Source: Sesamum alatum
Taxonomy: Eukaryota > Streptophyta > Magnoliopsida > Lamiales > Pedaliaceae
Reading direction: 5' to 3'
NCBI GenBank assembly: GCA_034509735.1
Contig: JACGWO010000002.1
Coordinates: 42,425,702 to 42,489,701, forward strand
Length of the DNA stretch: 64,000 bases
Below the pieces are notes generated by a model that was not told the origin of the DNA, made no database searches, and saw only the letters and a list, made by a program, of their open reading frames with translations. Position numbers and translations under genes: made by a program. Positions 12,469-24,940 of the stretch are shown here, in pieces. Positions within the stretch are counted from its first letter, which is position 1; every line of letters begins with the position of its first letter.

Positions 12469-12673
12469 GAACTTAATTACTCCACTTTTAATTTAAATTA
12501 TTCACTGATGATTTAATGTGAAAAATACTAAAATATATTAAGAATAATATAATTATTCAATGAATGAAGGACAATTTTGTTCAACTAGAGGAGGTAAGTG
12601 TTACATTTATTAATTGAGAGGAGTAAATAACGATGAATTCAGGGGCCAAAAGTGTATTTATCCCTTATACTTA
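12112..12673. mobile_element. MULE-like TIR element (non-autonomous)
   Basis: The element 12121-12664 (544 bp) starts GGGTTAAAATACACATTGCC; its right end, reverse complemented, is GGGATAAATACACTTTTGGC. Flanking 9-mers TTATATTTA (12112-12120) and TTATACTTA (12665-12673) agree at 8 of 9 positions. The arms continue as an imperfect inverted repeat (ATTAAGAATAATATAATTATTC and complement). A (GT)n(TA)n run lies inside at about 12432-12468. No coding capacity. Confidence 0.6.
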
Positions 12674-12890
12674 TTACGTGATTAATATAAAAATTGAACA
12701 AATAATTATAAATGCAATAGTTATTAGGGAGATAGAATAAAAAAATTCTTTATACTATGTTCACTTAAACTGTTTGAATTAAACAATTCAACTACCTAAA
12801 AAAATGAGATGAATTATTCAAGAGTAATAGTAATTTATATTGGGTTTAGTTTTAAAAATTGGGCCGTTGTAATAAAAAGTAAACATCTTA

Positions 12891-13173
12891 GAGCCTCGTT
12901 TACTTCGATGACCATATTAAATGGGTGATAAAATTATCTTGAACTAAATGAACGACTAAAAAATCCTGTATAAGTTGTTTACTTAAGCAAAAATTGTTGT
13001 ATTATTCTTAGAAATAAGTTATACCACATTTTTTGGTGGTATTATTTATGCAACTAGAACAGTAAATAGTACAGGCTTTAATTTTATATCGGACCTCCAT
13101 ATAACAAAATAAATACTGTATTAATTTATATTAATTTTTTTTATTCAGACAAATACTAAAGTAAACGAGGCAT
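12891..13173. mobile_element. Tourist-like (PIF/Harbinger) MITE
   Basis: About 283 bp with termini GAGCCTCGTTTACTT on the left and its near complement AAGTAAACGAGGC on the right; another GTTTACTTAAG phrase lies inside. The left flank is TTA, the usual target of this superfamily, but the right copy is not clean. No coding capacity. Confidence 0.6.
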
Positions 13174-13349
13174 AAGAGTATGTATGTGTTGATAACATAT
13201 TTAATGGAAAATAAAGGGGTTGCTAATTTATGAAGAATTTAAGGCAAAAGTGGGTTATCACAGTGCTGTCGGGCCACTTACAACCAATGTGAACAGATAA
13301 AGAGGAAACTAAACAAGTATTAGTCATATGCCCTTGGATTTTCCCACCA

Positions 13350-13357
13350 TATATAAG
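13350..13357 (+). promoter_or_regulatory. Candidate TATA box of the TOPLESS-related gene
   Basis: TATATAAG lies about 790 bases before the start codon and about 25 bases before a GA-rich tract (13374-13420) that would then be early 5'UTR. The ~750-base leader (13380-14146) is G/T-rich with several upstream ATGs and may contain a 5'UTR intron. Consensus-based only; no transcript data. Confidence 0.45.
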
Positions 13358-14146
13358 AGGCGGTTACTGTTCTAGAGAGAGAAGCATGAGGGGGTAGAGA
13401 GAGAAAGAGGGGAAAAGTACAAATGAAGAATGTGGGAGCGGTGTAGTAGGTGTATCAGCGACAAAAAGAGTGCAAAGAAAAGAAAAGGAGGCTTCTCTCT
13501 TCTCGGGAAAACCCTAGCACTGTGCGAACTTAAATTCTGGCCCAACCATTACGAGTGGAGAGGTCCCTTTTGGTTCGTGGGAACTGTGCCCAAGATCTAG
13601 AAACAGTGTCGTTTGCTCTGAATTTTTGTGGGTTATGAGTAATAGGGCTGGTTGTTAAGAGAAGAACAGAGGTGGGTTTTTCGGATAGGGTGCCGGAAGT
13701 TTTTGAGTTTTGAATCGGAAGGTTTATTTGCGAGGAATTTGAAGTGATTCGTGGTTAATTTGTTTGGTTGGCATTGGGGAAGTCTGGGTTTGCTGGGAAT
13801 TTACTGGCGGTAAATGCAGAAGACGGATGTGTATTTTGGTTTTGAGGTTGAAATGTTGAGGAAATATTTAAGCAAACAAGGCTTATTTTGATTGTAGATT
13901 CAGGGTTTTCCTTCGCTTTTATATATGTTGTTATGTTTGATGTTGCTAGGCAGCTAGATAATTGACTGGTTTTGGTTTTTGGAAAATTGAAGAAAATGCT
14001 CTGTATCTGTGAGAATTGAATGGGCGTGTAGTGAAAGTTGTTAGAATCGCAGAGGTGCTAGCTTACCTCTTTTCTGCTTTAATTTGATTTGGTTATACCA
14101 TTGGAGATTTGCACTGGAGCGGTTGGGGATACCCGGAGGGGTCACT

Positions 14147-17100
14147 ATGTCGTCCTTGAGTCGAGAACTGGTGTTCTTAATACTGCAGTTCTTGGACGAA
14201 GAGAAGTTCAAAGAGACTGTGCATAAGTAAGTGCTTTTGTTTGGTTTATGCCTTAGCTTGACTTCGTTAATTTCATTGCATGATTGATTAACCAACTTCC
14301 CGTACAGTGCAATAAATTAAGTGGAAATAAAGCATCTATACTCGTCTTCTGTGGGATTCAATGTAGTAAAATAAGCTTCAGAATAAGTCTGCAATGGTTG
14401 ATATCTTGGGGATTATTGCTAATTTTGTGCATGGAGCATTCGAGTATAAGTATCTGCTTCATTTTGAGCATTTAGTTGTTTCTTTAGCTGAGTAAAAGAA
14501 AAGCAGAAAGCATTTGGAAGTATATTATTTTATGGTTTGCAAGGAAAGATAGTTGGCTTTTTGATTGTCTTAATTTATGTAATACATTTAGGTTGGAGCA
14601 AGAATCTGGCTTTTTCTTCAATATGAAGTATTTCGAGGATCAAGTTCAAGCAGGTGAATGGGATGATGTTGAACGCTATTTAAGTGGATTTACAAAGGTT
14701 GAGGACAACCGCTATTCAATGAAGATTTTCTTTGAAATTAGAAAGCAGAAGTACCTCGAGGCTCTTGATAGGTATGATGTATTTCAAAATTGTCATGAAA
14801 TAAGTTCTGATTCTGTGCATACCTATTAATTATTTGTAGTTTACAACAGTGTAATTTTTTCTTGTTCAGACAAGATCGAGCTAAGGCAGTTGAGATCCTT
14901 GTAAAGGATCTCAAGGTGTTTGCCTCTTTTAATGAAGATCTTTTCAAAGAAATCACTCAGCTATTGACTCTCGACAATTTTAGGTGGAAACTTTTGTGTT
15001 ATTCATTTGCAGTTCTCAACCTCATTGCAGAATATTTTTTGTATTTATTTAGTTTAAATATTTTAGGCAGAATGAGCAGCTCTCTAAATATGGGGACACA
15101 AAGTCAGCAAGAAACATTATGCTAGTTGAGCTTAAAAAGCTTATAGAGGCAAATCCTTTGTTTCGTGACAAACTCACATTTCCTGCTTTCAAGGCTTCAA
15201 GATTAAGAACGCTCATCAACCAAAGGTATCTGCTAGCTTCCATATCTAATTATTTGATTTTGTGTGCTAATTCTCTCATTAGAGATGTTTATGGGTTGCT
15301 TATAGTGGTATTGCTTTTACTGTTAGGTATGATTATTGTCTTCGCTCTTTTAGAACCTTTGTAATGGTTAATGGTCTGGGAAACATTAGCATGACAAATT
15401 CTGTTTGCTGGAATTATCAGTCTTAACTGGCAGCATCAGCTTTGCAAGAATCCACGCCCAAATCCAGATATCAAAACACTTTTTACTGATCACACTTGTG
15501 CTTCAAGTAATGGCACACGTGTGGGGCCTCCTACTAATACCCCTCTTGCTGGACCTGTTCCTAAACCTGGTGTTTTTCCTCCTCTTGGAGGTCATGGTGT
15601 GAGTAGATTTTTGCCATTCCCTGCAAATTAAGATCACATTCATTTGGAATCTCACTTTTTTAAACTTTCTTTTTGAAGCCTTTCCAGTCTGTTGTTTCTC
15701 CTCCTCCAAGTGCTATTGCAGGTTGGATGTCAAGTGCTAACCCGTCTATGCCTCATGCAGCTGTTGCTGCAGCTCCTCCTGGTCTTGTTCAGGCACCTAG
15801 TTCTGGTCAGTTGTTTGAACTCTTACAACTCTCTTACTTACAATGAATCGCTCTGTCCATAAATAATTGCCTTGTTGAAATATGTTTTACCCCTGTTAGT
15901 CTCAGCTCCATTTTTAAAACATCCAAGAACTCCCCCCCTTGCTGGTCCTGGAATGGAGTATCAGACTGCCGATTCGGAGCATTTGATGAAACGACTTCGA
16001 GCTGGACAACCTGATGAGGTGACAGCAATATGAGCTCCATCGATTTGTTTGACCACATTTTCTGCTTTTGGGATCATTGTTTGACTTCTTACATGGGATA
16101 TACATACTGATGCATCTCCATATAATGACCAACTGTTATTTCTACTAGGTATCATTTTCTGGTTCTACTCATGCGCCTAATATCTATTCACCAGATGACC
16201 TTCCCAAAACTGTTGTACGGAGTTTGAGTCAAGGATCAAATGTTATGAGCATGGACTTCCATCCACAACAACAAACTGTCCTTCTAGGTTGATTCTAGAT
16301 TAACCTCTTTCAATTTTTCCATCTAATCCTTAATCAGTCTTCAGTTTTCTTCTCTCTGAACAGCTCTTAATCTGTATTGCTGGGATATTTTTCTACAAGA
16401 TGAGCATAGAGATGTTTCTATAGAATGTCTTGATTGTGTGACTGACTCAAATCTTCATTGTAGTTGGAACAAATGTTGGTGATATAAGCATATGGGAGGT
16501 TGGTTCCCGAGAAAGGTTAGCACTTAAAACATTTAAGGTCTGGGACATATCAGCTTGTTCAATGCCATTCCAAGTGAGTACTATTTATAATAATTGTTCT
16601 TAGCTCCTTCTATATTTGAAAGTTACCCCATCATTGTCAAGTTTCATTTGTTCTAGTAACTTTTGGAATTAATAAATGCCATTTGACTGTTCAGACAACT
16701 TTGGTTAAAGATGCCACCATATCTGTCAATAGATGTGTTTGGGGCCCAGATGGATCTATACTCGGTAAAGAAAATTGTCATGTTACTAAACAACAATTAA
16801 AATTGTAGTTTTGCTTCAGTGTTGTCCAATTGTGGTTGATGTTGGCCAAATCTTGCTTTTGAAGGTGTTGCTTTTTCCAAGCATATTGTTCAGATATATA
16901 CTTATAATCCAGCTGGAGAGCTAAGACAGCACTTAGAAGTGAGAATTACTTCAAAACTCTCTCTCTTCTCTCTCTCCCTGATGTTAATGTGGAGTTTCAA
17001 GTACTGATGACTTTTTCCAAACTGTAGATTGATTCTCATATAGGCGGTGTTAATGACATTGCCTTCGCTCATCCTAATAAGCAGCTTTGCATTGTTACAT

Positions 17101-20100
17101 GTGGAGATGACAAGACGATTAAGGTATGCAATATAAGCTTGATAAAGTCTTCCGAAGTGGACTTTTACATGGACTGCTGTGTGACAGGTATGGGATGCTG
17201 TTGCTGGGCGTAGGCTGTATACATTTGAAGGTCATGAAGCTCCTGTATATTCCGTCTGCCCTCACTATAAAGAGAATATTCAGGTAAATTGTTAACATAT
17301 TGCTTCTTGTTTTCTTCCTTATCAAGGTGCTGTTTCAGATTCTGGATAAACTTAATGGGGTTTATTTGATGTAAGACATGAGAAAGGATAATCTGATTTT
17401 CTTTCTTTTTTTTTTTTTCCTGCAGTTTATATTCTCTACAGCAATTGATGGGAAAATAAAAGCGTGGCTGTATGATTCCTTGGGATCGAGAGTAGATTAT
17501 GATGCCCCTGGACTTTGGTGCACAACAATGGCATATAGTGCTGATGGAACAAGGTGATTTCAGAACCCTGCATTTAGTCTTTATTGCTGAAAGTCAGCTG
17601 GAAAACGTCTTGATGCTACTTAATATATCCTTACGAATGTAATACATAGGCCTGGAAGAGAAATGTAGAACAACAGAAATACTACTGAGATGATGAAAAC
17701 TACTTCCATAAAGAATCATATTTCTGAAAGAGTTGAGAAATTTAGTGGGAGTGTGTAATGTATACAGGGAGCTCATGGATTAGATTAAGAAATTTGTTGA
17801 GAGCTACCCTCGGAGCATATTCTATAGTTGGATAAGATAAGACATAGCTCAAGAATCTCGAATGGCCTGTGCCTGGAACAAAGACCTGCTCTTACACTCC
17901 TTTCATTGAGACAATAATTTTTCATTTCCGAATTTTCTGTGTTGTGGCACAATAGGGGGCTGGGGAGTCGAAATTGGAATTTCTATGGAGGAATTGGTAT
18001 GCATTGTTTTATGGTTCTTTAGTAGGTGAATTCAATAAATCTGTATCCTGAATTAACGTGTTACAAGTATAGACAAAGAGCGGGGACTGTAAAAGAGAAA
18101 TGCTCTTTTTCTAAGCTTGTGTTTTGTTTTTTACTCTCAAGCTTGTCCTGGGGTGCGCTTTTTCATTTACTTCGTCTTTTTATCACTTATAACATGGCGA
18201 TATAGTACCTTCTGCATGAAAATCAGCTCTCAGGTTAAAATGCAGGGGGTCATTCTATTTCTTTTTTCTTACAAAAATTTATTGGCATGTTCCTTTCAGA
18301 CTCTTTTCTTGTGGAACCAGCAAAGAAGGTGAATCTCATCTTGTTGAGTGGAATGAAAGTGAAGGAGCCATTAAGAGAACATACTCTGGTTTTCGGAAGC
18401 GTTCTTTAGGAGTTGTGCAGTTTGACACAACAAAGAACCGTTTCTTGGCTGCTGGTGATGAGTTCCAGATAAAATTCTGGGACATGGATAATACCAACGT
18501 GCTTACTTATACGGATGCTGATGGAGGACTTCCTGTTAGTATCTCTAGCACACGAGGCCAATCAGCTTGATGTTCTCATAGTCCGGTTTAAATGGATAAA
18601 TCCTTAAGTTGTTCTATGTGATGCTTTCCTTGCAGGCAAGCCCCAGATTAAGATTTAATAAGGAAGGCTCGTTGCTTGCCGTTACAACGAGTGACAATGG
18701 AATTAAGGTACTGGCAAATGGTGATGGGCAGCGCATGTTGAGAATGCTGGAGACCAGATCATTGGATGGTGCTCGTGGTCTTTCTGAAGCAGTAAATGTG
18801 AAAGTAATGTTTCTTTTTCTTTTATATTTTGGTGTCTTTTTCATATTTTTCTTATAATTTCTGATTCTCCAATACAACTTCTACCACAGCCTGCAATTGG
18901 TGGTGCATTAGGTCCTATTGCCAATGTTTCTGCTTCAGCATCTCCAGCCATTGAACGTTCTGATAGAATTCAACAACCAATGTCCCTTGGCAATCTGGTA
19001 TTCTTTTCAGTATTTGATTTACTTCTCTAGATTTGTAAGTAGGTGGATTCTAAAGTCTGTTAATCCTAGTATTATTTGCTCATTTCATTTGAAAAAATCA
19101 CAGGCCACAATGGAAAGCAGCAGGGCAGCTGATATAAAACCAAGGATCGTTGATACTACTGATAAAATCAAAAGCTGGAAGTTCCCTGAAATATCTGATT
19201 CATCTCAACTCAAGACTCTGAAGTTGCCTGATCCACTTGTAGCTAGCAAAGTATGATATGCGGACGATTTGTTGAAAGCCGGCATTTAATAGATTTTCCT
19301 TTGTCTGAAAGATCTCAAACTTTGTCATAGTAACTTGGTTCTCGTCTTGGTTACTGATTTAAAATTTCAATTTCAAATGCATGTTATTGCATTTCCTTTT
19401 TGGAACTAACTTCAAGTTGTTAATACTGCTTGGTACCTGTTCTTTCAAATGCCTAACCTTTATGTGCGTTGGATTAACCATTGTATTTGTACTCTAGGTT
19501 GTGAGGTTGCTCTACACAAATTCTGGGTTAGCTGTACTGGCACTGGCTTCAAATGCTGTTCATAAGCTTTGGAAGTGGCAGCGCAATCCCTCTGGAAAGG
19601 TCTGACTTTCAGTATTTATTTTCTTACTGACATAATGTCAGTAGTATGTTAAATTCATTTAATCTAAGCTGTTTTCTGTATTTTCAGTCTTCTGCATCTA
19701 GTGTGCCACAGTTATGGCAGCCTAATAATGGGGCCCTCATGTCTAATGACCTGAATGATGCCAAACCAAATGATGATTCAGTTGCATGTATTGCCTTGTC
19801 AAAAAATGATTCTTACGTGATGTCTGCTTCAGGGGGAAAGGTCTCCTTATTCAACATGATGACTTTTAAGGTTTGAACATCTTCACATGAGATTCCCTGA
19901 CTTGCAGGAGGACAACAATTACGATATGGTTTTACCAAATATGTGCTTCTGATATTGAGAAATTAATGTCTTACTTCTTTTCAGGTCATGACGACTTTCA
20001 TGCCACCCCTCCTGCAGCAACTTATCTGGCGTTTCATCCTCAAGACAACAATATAATTGCGATTGGAATGGAAGATTCGACAATACAAATTTACAATGTT

Positions 20101-22447
20101 AGGGTTGACGAGGTAAGCTTTCTGCGCAATGATCGAGACCTTGGCCGTTTTTTATTCATAAAATAAGTCTAGCTGCTCGTTGCATTAGTAAGTGCTAATC
20201 AATGGGGTAATAAGTTACTTCCACAATCTTATAGTGCTGATAGCAACAATATTGTTTCCTGTTAATTTCTGAGTCAATCATTGGTTCATCAATCATTGAT
20301 TTGAAGAAGTATGAGATTCGGGTTTTTGCACCGTGCAATAGGTTAAAACCAAGCTCAAGGGTCACCAGACAAGAATTACAGGACTTGCATTTTCACAGAA
20401 TTTGAACATATTGGTATCATCAGGAGCTGATGCACAGGCAAGTCTTGGCCAGATAGAGATTTTCTTTATCTATACATACGCAGTTCTAGGTTACAAATTC
20501 TCTTAGCCGGGTTTTACTTTATCATTAATTTGTGCTATTTGTCGCTAATATCTTTGCTGCCCAATGCTGATTGTAGCTGTGTGTCTGGAACATTGATGGA
20601 TGGGAGAAGAAGAAATCACGGCCTATCCAGGCTCCTCCTGGTCACCCAACTCCCCTGGTTGGAGAAACAAGAGTTCAGTTCCATAACAATCAATTGCATC
20701 TACTGGTTGTTCACGAAAGCCAGATAGCAGTTTATGATGCTCAACTTGAATGTTTGCGATCGGTAAGTCTCTTACTTGTTGCTTTTATCTTCTTCCGGAG
20801 TACTTTGCACCCAAAATTTCAAGGTTCATGCGACATCTAATGCTAATTTTTCCTTACAAAAGAGGCGAAGTTGGCTATTGCTAGAGTGACAACTGGTTAT
20901 AAGAGAGCACTTTTCTCTTTAACAACATAAAACTTTTATAATGTCGTGTTGATATTAGTTGATAAAAGAGAACTATTAGCCGTCATTGCATTCACTTTTT
21001 GTTTTGGCAAGAAATAGCCGCATTAAATGCACTTGGATTAATTCTACGTTTATATGATTCTTGAACTGTACTTTCTTGCCATTGCTATATATGATTTTTG
21101 CTAATCAAATACATGTGGGCACAATTAACATTAAACTGATTAATCATGTGCATATCAATAACTTTATATGATTGAAAGCATATAACAGAAACAATACCTG
21201 AAGTGAAGACTGTATTGTAAAATATTTGACTCTTGAGGCACTGTCTGGTCTGCAAGTAACTATAGCACACAAGTCCCAAGCTCCACCATTACTTGAACAA
21301 ATAGTCATTGATCAAGTCATAATACAATTGCAGTGGTATCCGAGGGATTCACTCTCAGCGCCAATTTCAAGTGCTATATACTCATGCGACGGCCTCTCGA
21401 TTTTTACTGGATTTTGTGATGGTGCTATTGGGATCTTTGATGCCGATAGCTTGAGCCTTCGATGTCGGATAGCACCATCTGCTTATATATCTTCTTCCCT
21501 TTCCAGGTATGTAAACTGTAATATTGATACCCTAGAAAGTAGTTTCGTATTTTTTCTTCTGCTGCTTCTTTCTAATGCTCTGGAGCACATGTAATGTTGC
21601 CCAATTCTATTTGTGGGGAATCAAGTCCACACATCAATGTCGTAGTATGACATCCGACCTATGATTATGCTTATCTGCGTCCCTGCCCTGTAAAACTTGT
21701 AAGCTAAAATCAAGTGGCATAAATTAGCATTGATACTTATATCCTGATTTGTGTTTGTTTTGTGAAACTGCGATATTTTTCTAAGTTCTGACGTTTGGAT
21801 GAGAGCTAATTAAAAATGAAAACTTCTTGTAAACCCCTTCCCTCCCTCGAGGAGATAGATTTACATACTCAGTTTGACGAAATAACAGGTTGTTTTGGAC
21901 ATCTCTATTTCTTCTATTCTTCAAAATTTTCGTATAAATCAAGGTTAACTACACATGTACTCCCTGACATGGGAGTGTCTAATGAAAAAACCTCCTTGAT
22001 TATGAAATATTGCGCTGATACATGCACATTAAAGGTTTACACTATATTTTCGTCCTCGACCATCAGGTCTTCAAGGGTACTGTAGCAAATGCATTACAAT
22101 TTTCCAGTAACTTTTTGAAGTAATATACTCAAACGCCAGGGTGCCAGTACCCCCTCTATTTCTCCTGTAAACAATGTTCATCTTGAATTTTGCTTCAATT
22201 CTGACATCATCATCATCATCTCTTCTTGTGTAGCAATGGGAGCGCTTTCCCTGTGGTTATTGCAGCACATCCATCAGATCCAAATCAATTTGCACTGGGG
22301 ATGAGCGACGGTGCAGTTCACGTAGTCGAGCCATCAGAGGGTGAGACAAAGTGGGGTGGATCGACATCCCAAGATAACGGGGCTGTGCCTTGTATTCCTT
22401 CGAGTTCTGCTCTGAATAGTCAACCATCAGAAACCCCTTCCAGGTGA
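14147..22447 (+). CDS. TPR4: TOPLESS-related transcriptional corepressor (TPR4-like), one apparent frameshift
   Basis: Twenty-five coding exons: 14147-14226, 14592-14771, 14870-14983, 15067-15225, 15421-15598, 15679-15805, 15906-16018, 16149-16287, 16464-16573, 16695-16764, 16865-16938, 17028-17123, 17188-17283, 17426-17553, 18300-18534, 18636-18803, 18890-18997, 19104-19250, 19498-19599, 19688-19870, 19985-20112, 20342-20437, 20577-20762, 21334-21506, 22234-22447. The N-terminus has the LisH start (MSSLSRELVFLILQFL), CTLH/CRA (FTKVEDNRYSMKIFFEIRKQ) and the RTLINQSLNWQHQLCKNPRP segment; two WD40 propellers follow (e.g. CGDDKTIKVWDA, GADAQLCVWNIDGW). The tail NSQPSETPSR points to the TPR4 subgroup (from memory). 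The family is recruited by EAR-motif proteins such as Aux/IAA and JAZ-NINJA to repress transcription in the nucleus. All phases agree except exon 21, which is 128 bases, not 129: a C seems missing from the run at 20006-20009 (codon ~877 of an expected 1134), giving a stop at 20054. Intron 22 has a GC donor. Confidence 0.92.
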
Positions 22448-23436
22448 CATTTTGAGAACACAAATACTGAAAGTCATACACAGATAGTTTTTTCACAATA
22501 GGCTTTCCTGTTTAGCCTCCTTACTATTGTAAAGTCATCATCCCTCTTCCTGGTGTTTTCTTCCTGAGTAAAGCGAGGTGAGGGGTCAGTTGTACATTGT
22601 TGGTTGGTTAACCATGTCCATGTATTTGGCTGATTGTCGCATTTCATGGTCCATATTTTTAGTTGGACTCTTGGTTCACGCTTTTCTCTGGTTAAAAGGC
22701 ATATCAATTGCTCATACTAATCCGTTATTTTTATAGTGAGTTGAGTGATAATTCTTCTTTTTTTTTTTTTTTAATTATTGTTGACTTTTCGAATTATTCT
22801 ACAAAAAACCTGCTGTGTAGTAATGTTTTTTGGATAAGAAAAGTCGTGTGTTCGACATTAGCGAGAACAGCTCAGCGGGAGTAATTATTGGCTGTACCTA
22901 CTGTCGATGGTATGAAAAAGAAGCTGACAAATGTACTGCTTGCTCTGCCCTATCTACCTAAAGCAGTAAATAGTAAAACCTAAATTTCCTCCTTACTTTT
23001 TATCTGCAGTAAAATCTAGGAAAAATCACTTACGTCTTGTTTTGGTTTTGTTTTTATTTTTAGTTTTTAACATTTTCGACTGAGTTTTTGTTTTGGTATT
23101 GGATTTTGTATGAGAAATGAAAATACATTTGGAGTAGTATATTTTGTTATCTTATTTTTTTTTACACGGAAAGATGTGATAGGGTAAAAAAGTGTTTGGA
23201 TTTGTGACGCCTTTCGTGTTAGTTTTTTGCATGAAAAAATGTGATATTTTGTAATAATTTTAATAGGAAAATATGTGATAAAATGGATTTTCTAAAATTT
23301 ATGGTCAAATTTCATAAAAAAGAAGTCTAAGGAGTAATCAAATATAAACTCACAATCGGAAAAAGTATAAAATTAGGTTTTGAGGAGGATGAAACCAGAA
23401 GGATATCCCTTTTCTCTTTAATTGTTTTTATTGAAA
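22448..23436. other. 3' flank of the TOPLESS-related gene, no gene
   Basis: 3'UTR and intergenic sequence. Apart from poly-T/A runs I see no RNA gene, coding frame or clean transposon end. Confidence 0.4.
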
Positions 23437-23849
23437 GGGTAAATTACAACTACCTTTCTTAAGGTTTGAAATAACTATAAATATCTTCTTGTTGTTTGAA
23501 AAGTTATAAATACTCTTTTGAGATTTGTAACTGTCTAATAAATAATTTATTTTTATGGGTGAATTAATAAAAAATAATTTATGCAAATTGAATTATTCTT
23601 AAAATTTTTTGAACTTTTTTGAATTATAAAACGCATGGAGAGATTTTTTAAGTTTTTATATAGAAGAACAATAATGCAATTTGCTTCTATTGATTTTTCT
23701 ATAATTTTAACAAAAAATTCAAGGATAAAATAGTCAATTTCAGCTATATGGTTAAAAGTTACAAACTTCAGGAAGTATTTGTAATTTGTCAAACAACGAG
23801 CGAGTATTTATAATTATGTCAAATTTTAAGGAAAGTGGTTGAAATTTAG
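23437..23849. repeat. MITE, GGGTAAATTA family
   Basis: The left end is GGGTAAATTACAACTACC, followed by the family phrases AACTATAAATATC and TTGTTTGAAAAGTTATAAATA. The right half is the imperfect reverse complement (AAGTATTTGTAATTTGTCAAA, GAGTATTTATAATTATG). The right terminus is worn. Other members lie at 42776-43233, 49097-49545 (part) and 63506-63934. Confidence 0.6.
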
Positions 23850-24209
23850 AATCTGTAAATTACGTACGTTCGAAAGCTAAATGGAACTAGTGAATTATTT
23901 GTGAAATGAAGAGTGTAAGTCTTTTTTTTTTTTTTTAATTTCTTAGGCAAGATTATTATGCAAGTAGAAAATAATAGATATGTCGAAATAATATTTTTAG
24001 CCGAGAACATGGAAACTCAAGATTATTATGTAAGTAGAAAATAATAGATATCTAGAATGAATGATAGTTGTAAGAAAAATTATAAATAGGAGATGAAATT
24101 AAAATAATCTAAACAAGAAATAAGTACACCTCTAAGAATCACCTTCTCAGCTTTACGCAGAAAAAGGAAGAAAAAACTGCCACAAAAATCTTGTGTCATT
24201 AACCATAAA

Positions 24210-24655
24210 TATTATTTGATTTGAAAAATTATACTTAATATTTTGACGTTTATTTTTATTTAATAAATAGATTCATTGATTAAATTTATCGAATTTATTG
24301 ATATTAATAAAAAAATTAAATAAAAATTTATATTTACATTCGATTAATTTATTATTAATTTGTTTTAAGTTAAACAAATATTTTTGACCAAACGATGCTT
24401 ATAAGAACTTCCTCACATTGTTTAGAATATGAAGATATATAACGTAATCTAATTAAAAAGATATTTGTTTAATTTATAATAAATAAGTGATAAGTCAATT
24501 GAGCGTAAATATAAATTTTTATTAAGATTTTTTGTTAATATTAATAAATTTAGTGAATTTTGACTAACATAAAAATCTATTTATTAGAAAAAAATAAACG
24601 TCTTGATACCAAAATATATTCTTTTAAACTATAAAAAATTACGTGTAATTATTCA
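24210..24655. repeat. Long inverted-repeat element (MITE)
   Basis: The two ~200-bp arms are imperfect reverse complements: the left has GACGTTTATTTTT, AATAAATAG and AATTTATCGAATTTATTGAT, the right AAAAAATAAACGTC and ATTAATAAATTTAGTGAATTTTG. Part-copies lie at ~11170-11410 and 42341-42767. No coding capacity; the exact ends were not fixed. Confidence 0.55.
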
Positions 24656-24940
24656 AAACTTTTTGTTAAGACAATGTAATTATCCCGACGTGTATTATTT
24701 TAAAGATTAAAAAATATATATTTCAATTAAAATTATGAAGTGTTAGAGACTTCCAAATCTCGGACAAGTCTTCTTCAATTATGAGCGTTGTTTTACTTCA
24801 GTTTTACCCCTTTAGCTTCACTCGGTAAATTCTGCACGCCCTTTTTCTCTCACCTCATCATCTCCGATCCATCCCCATTCCCTCTTTTCCGTCCGTCCCA
24901 CCTCCAGTAAGAGATTCACTCGCCGCCGCCGCCGCGTGTG

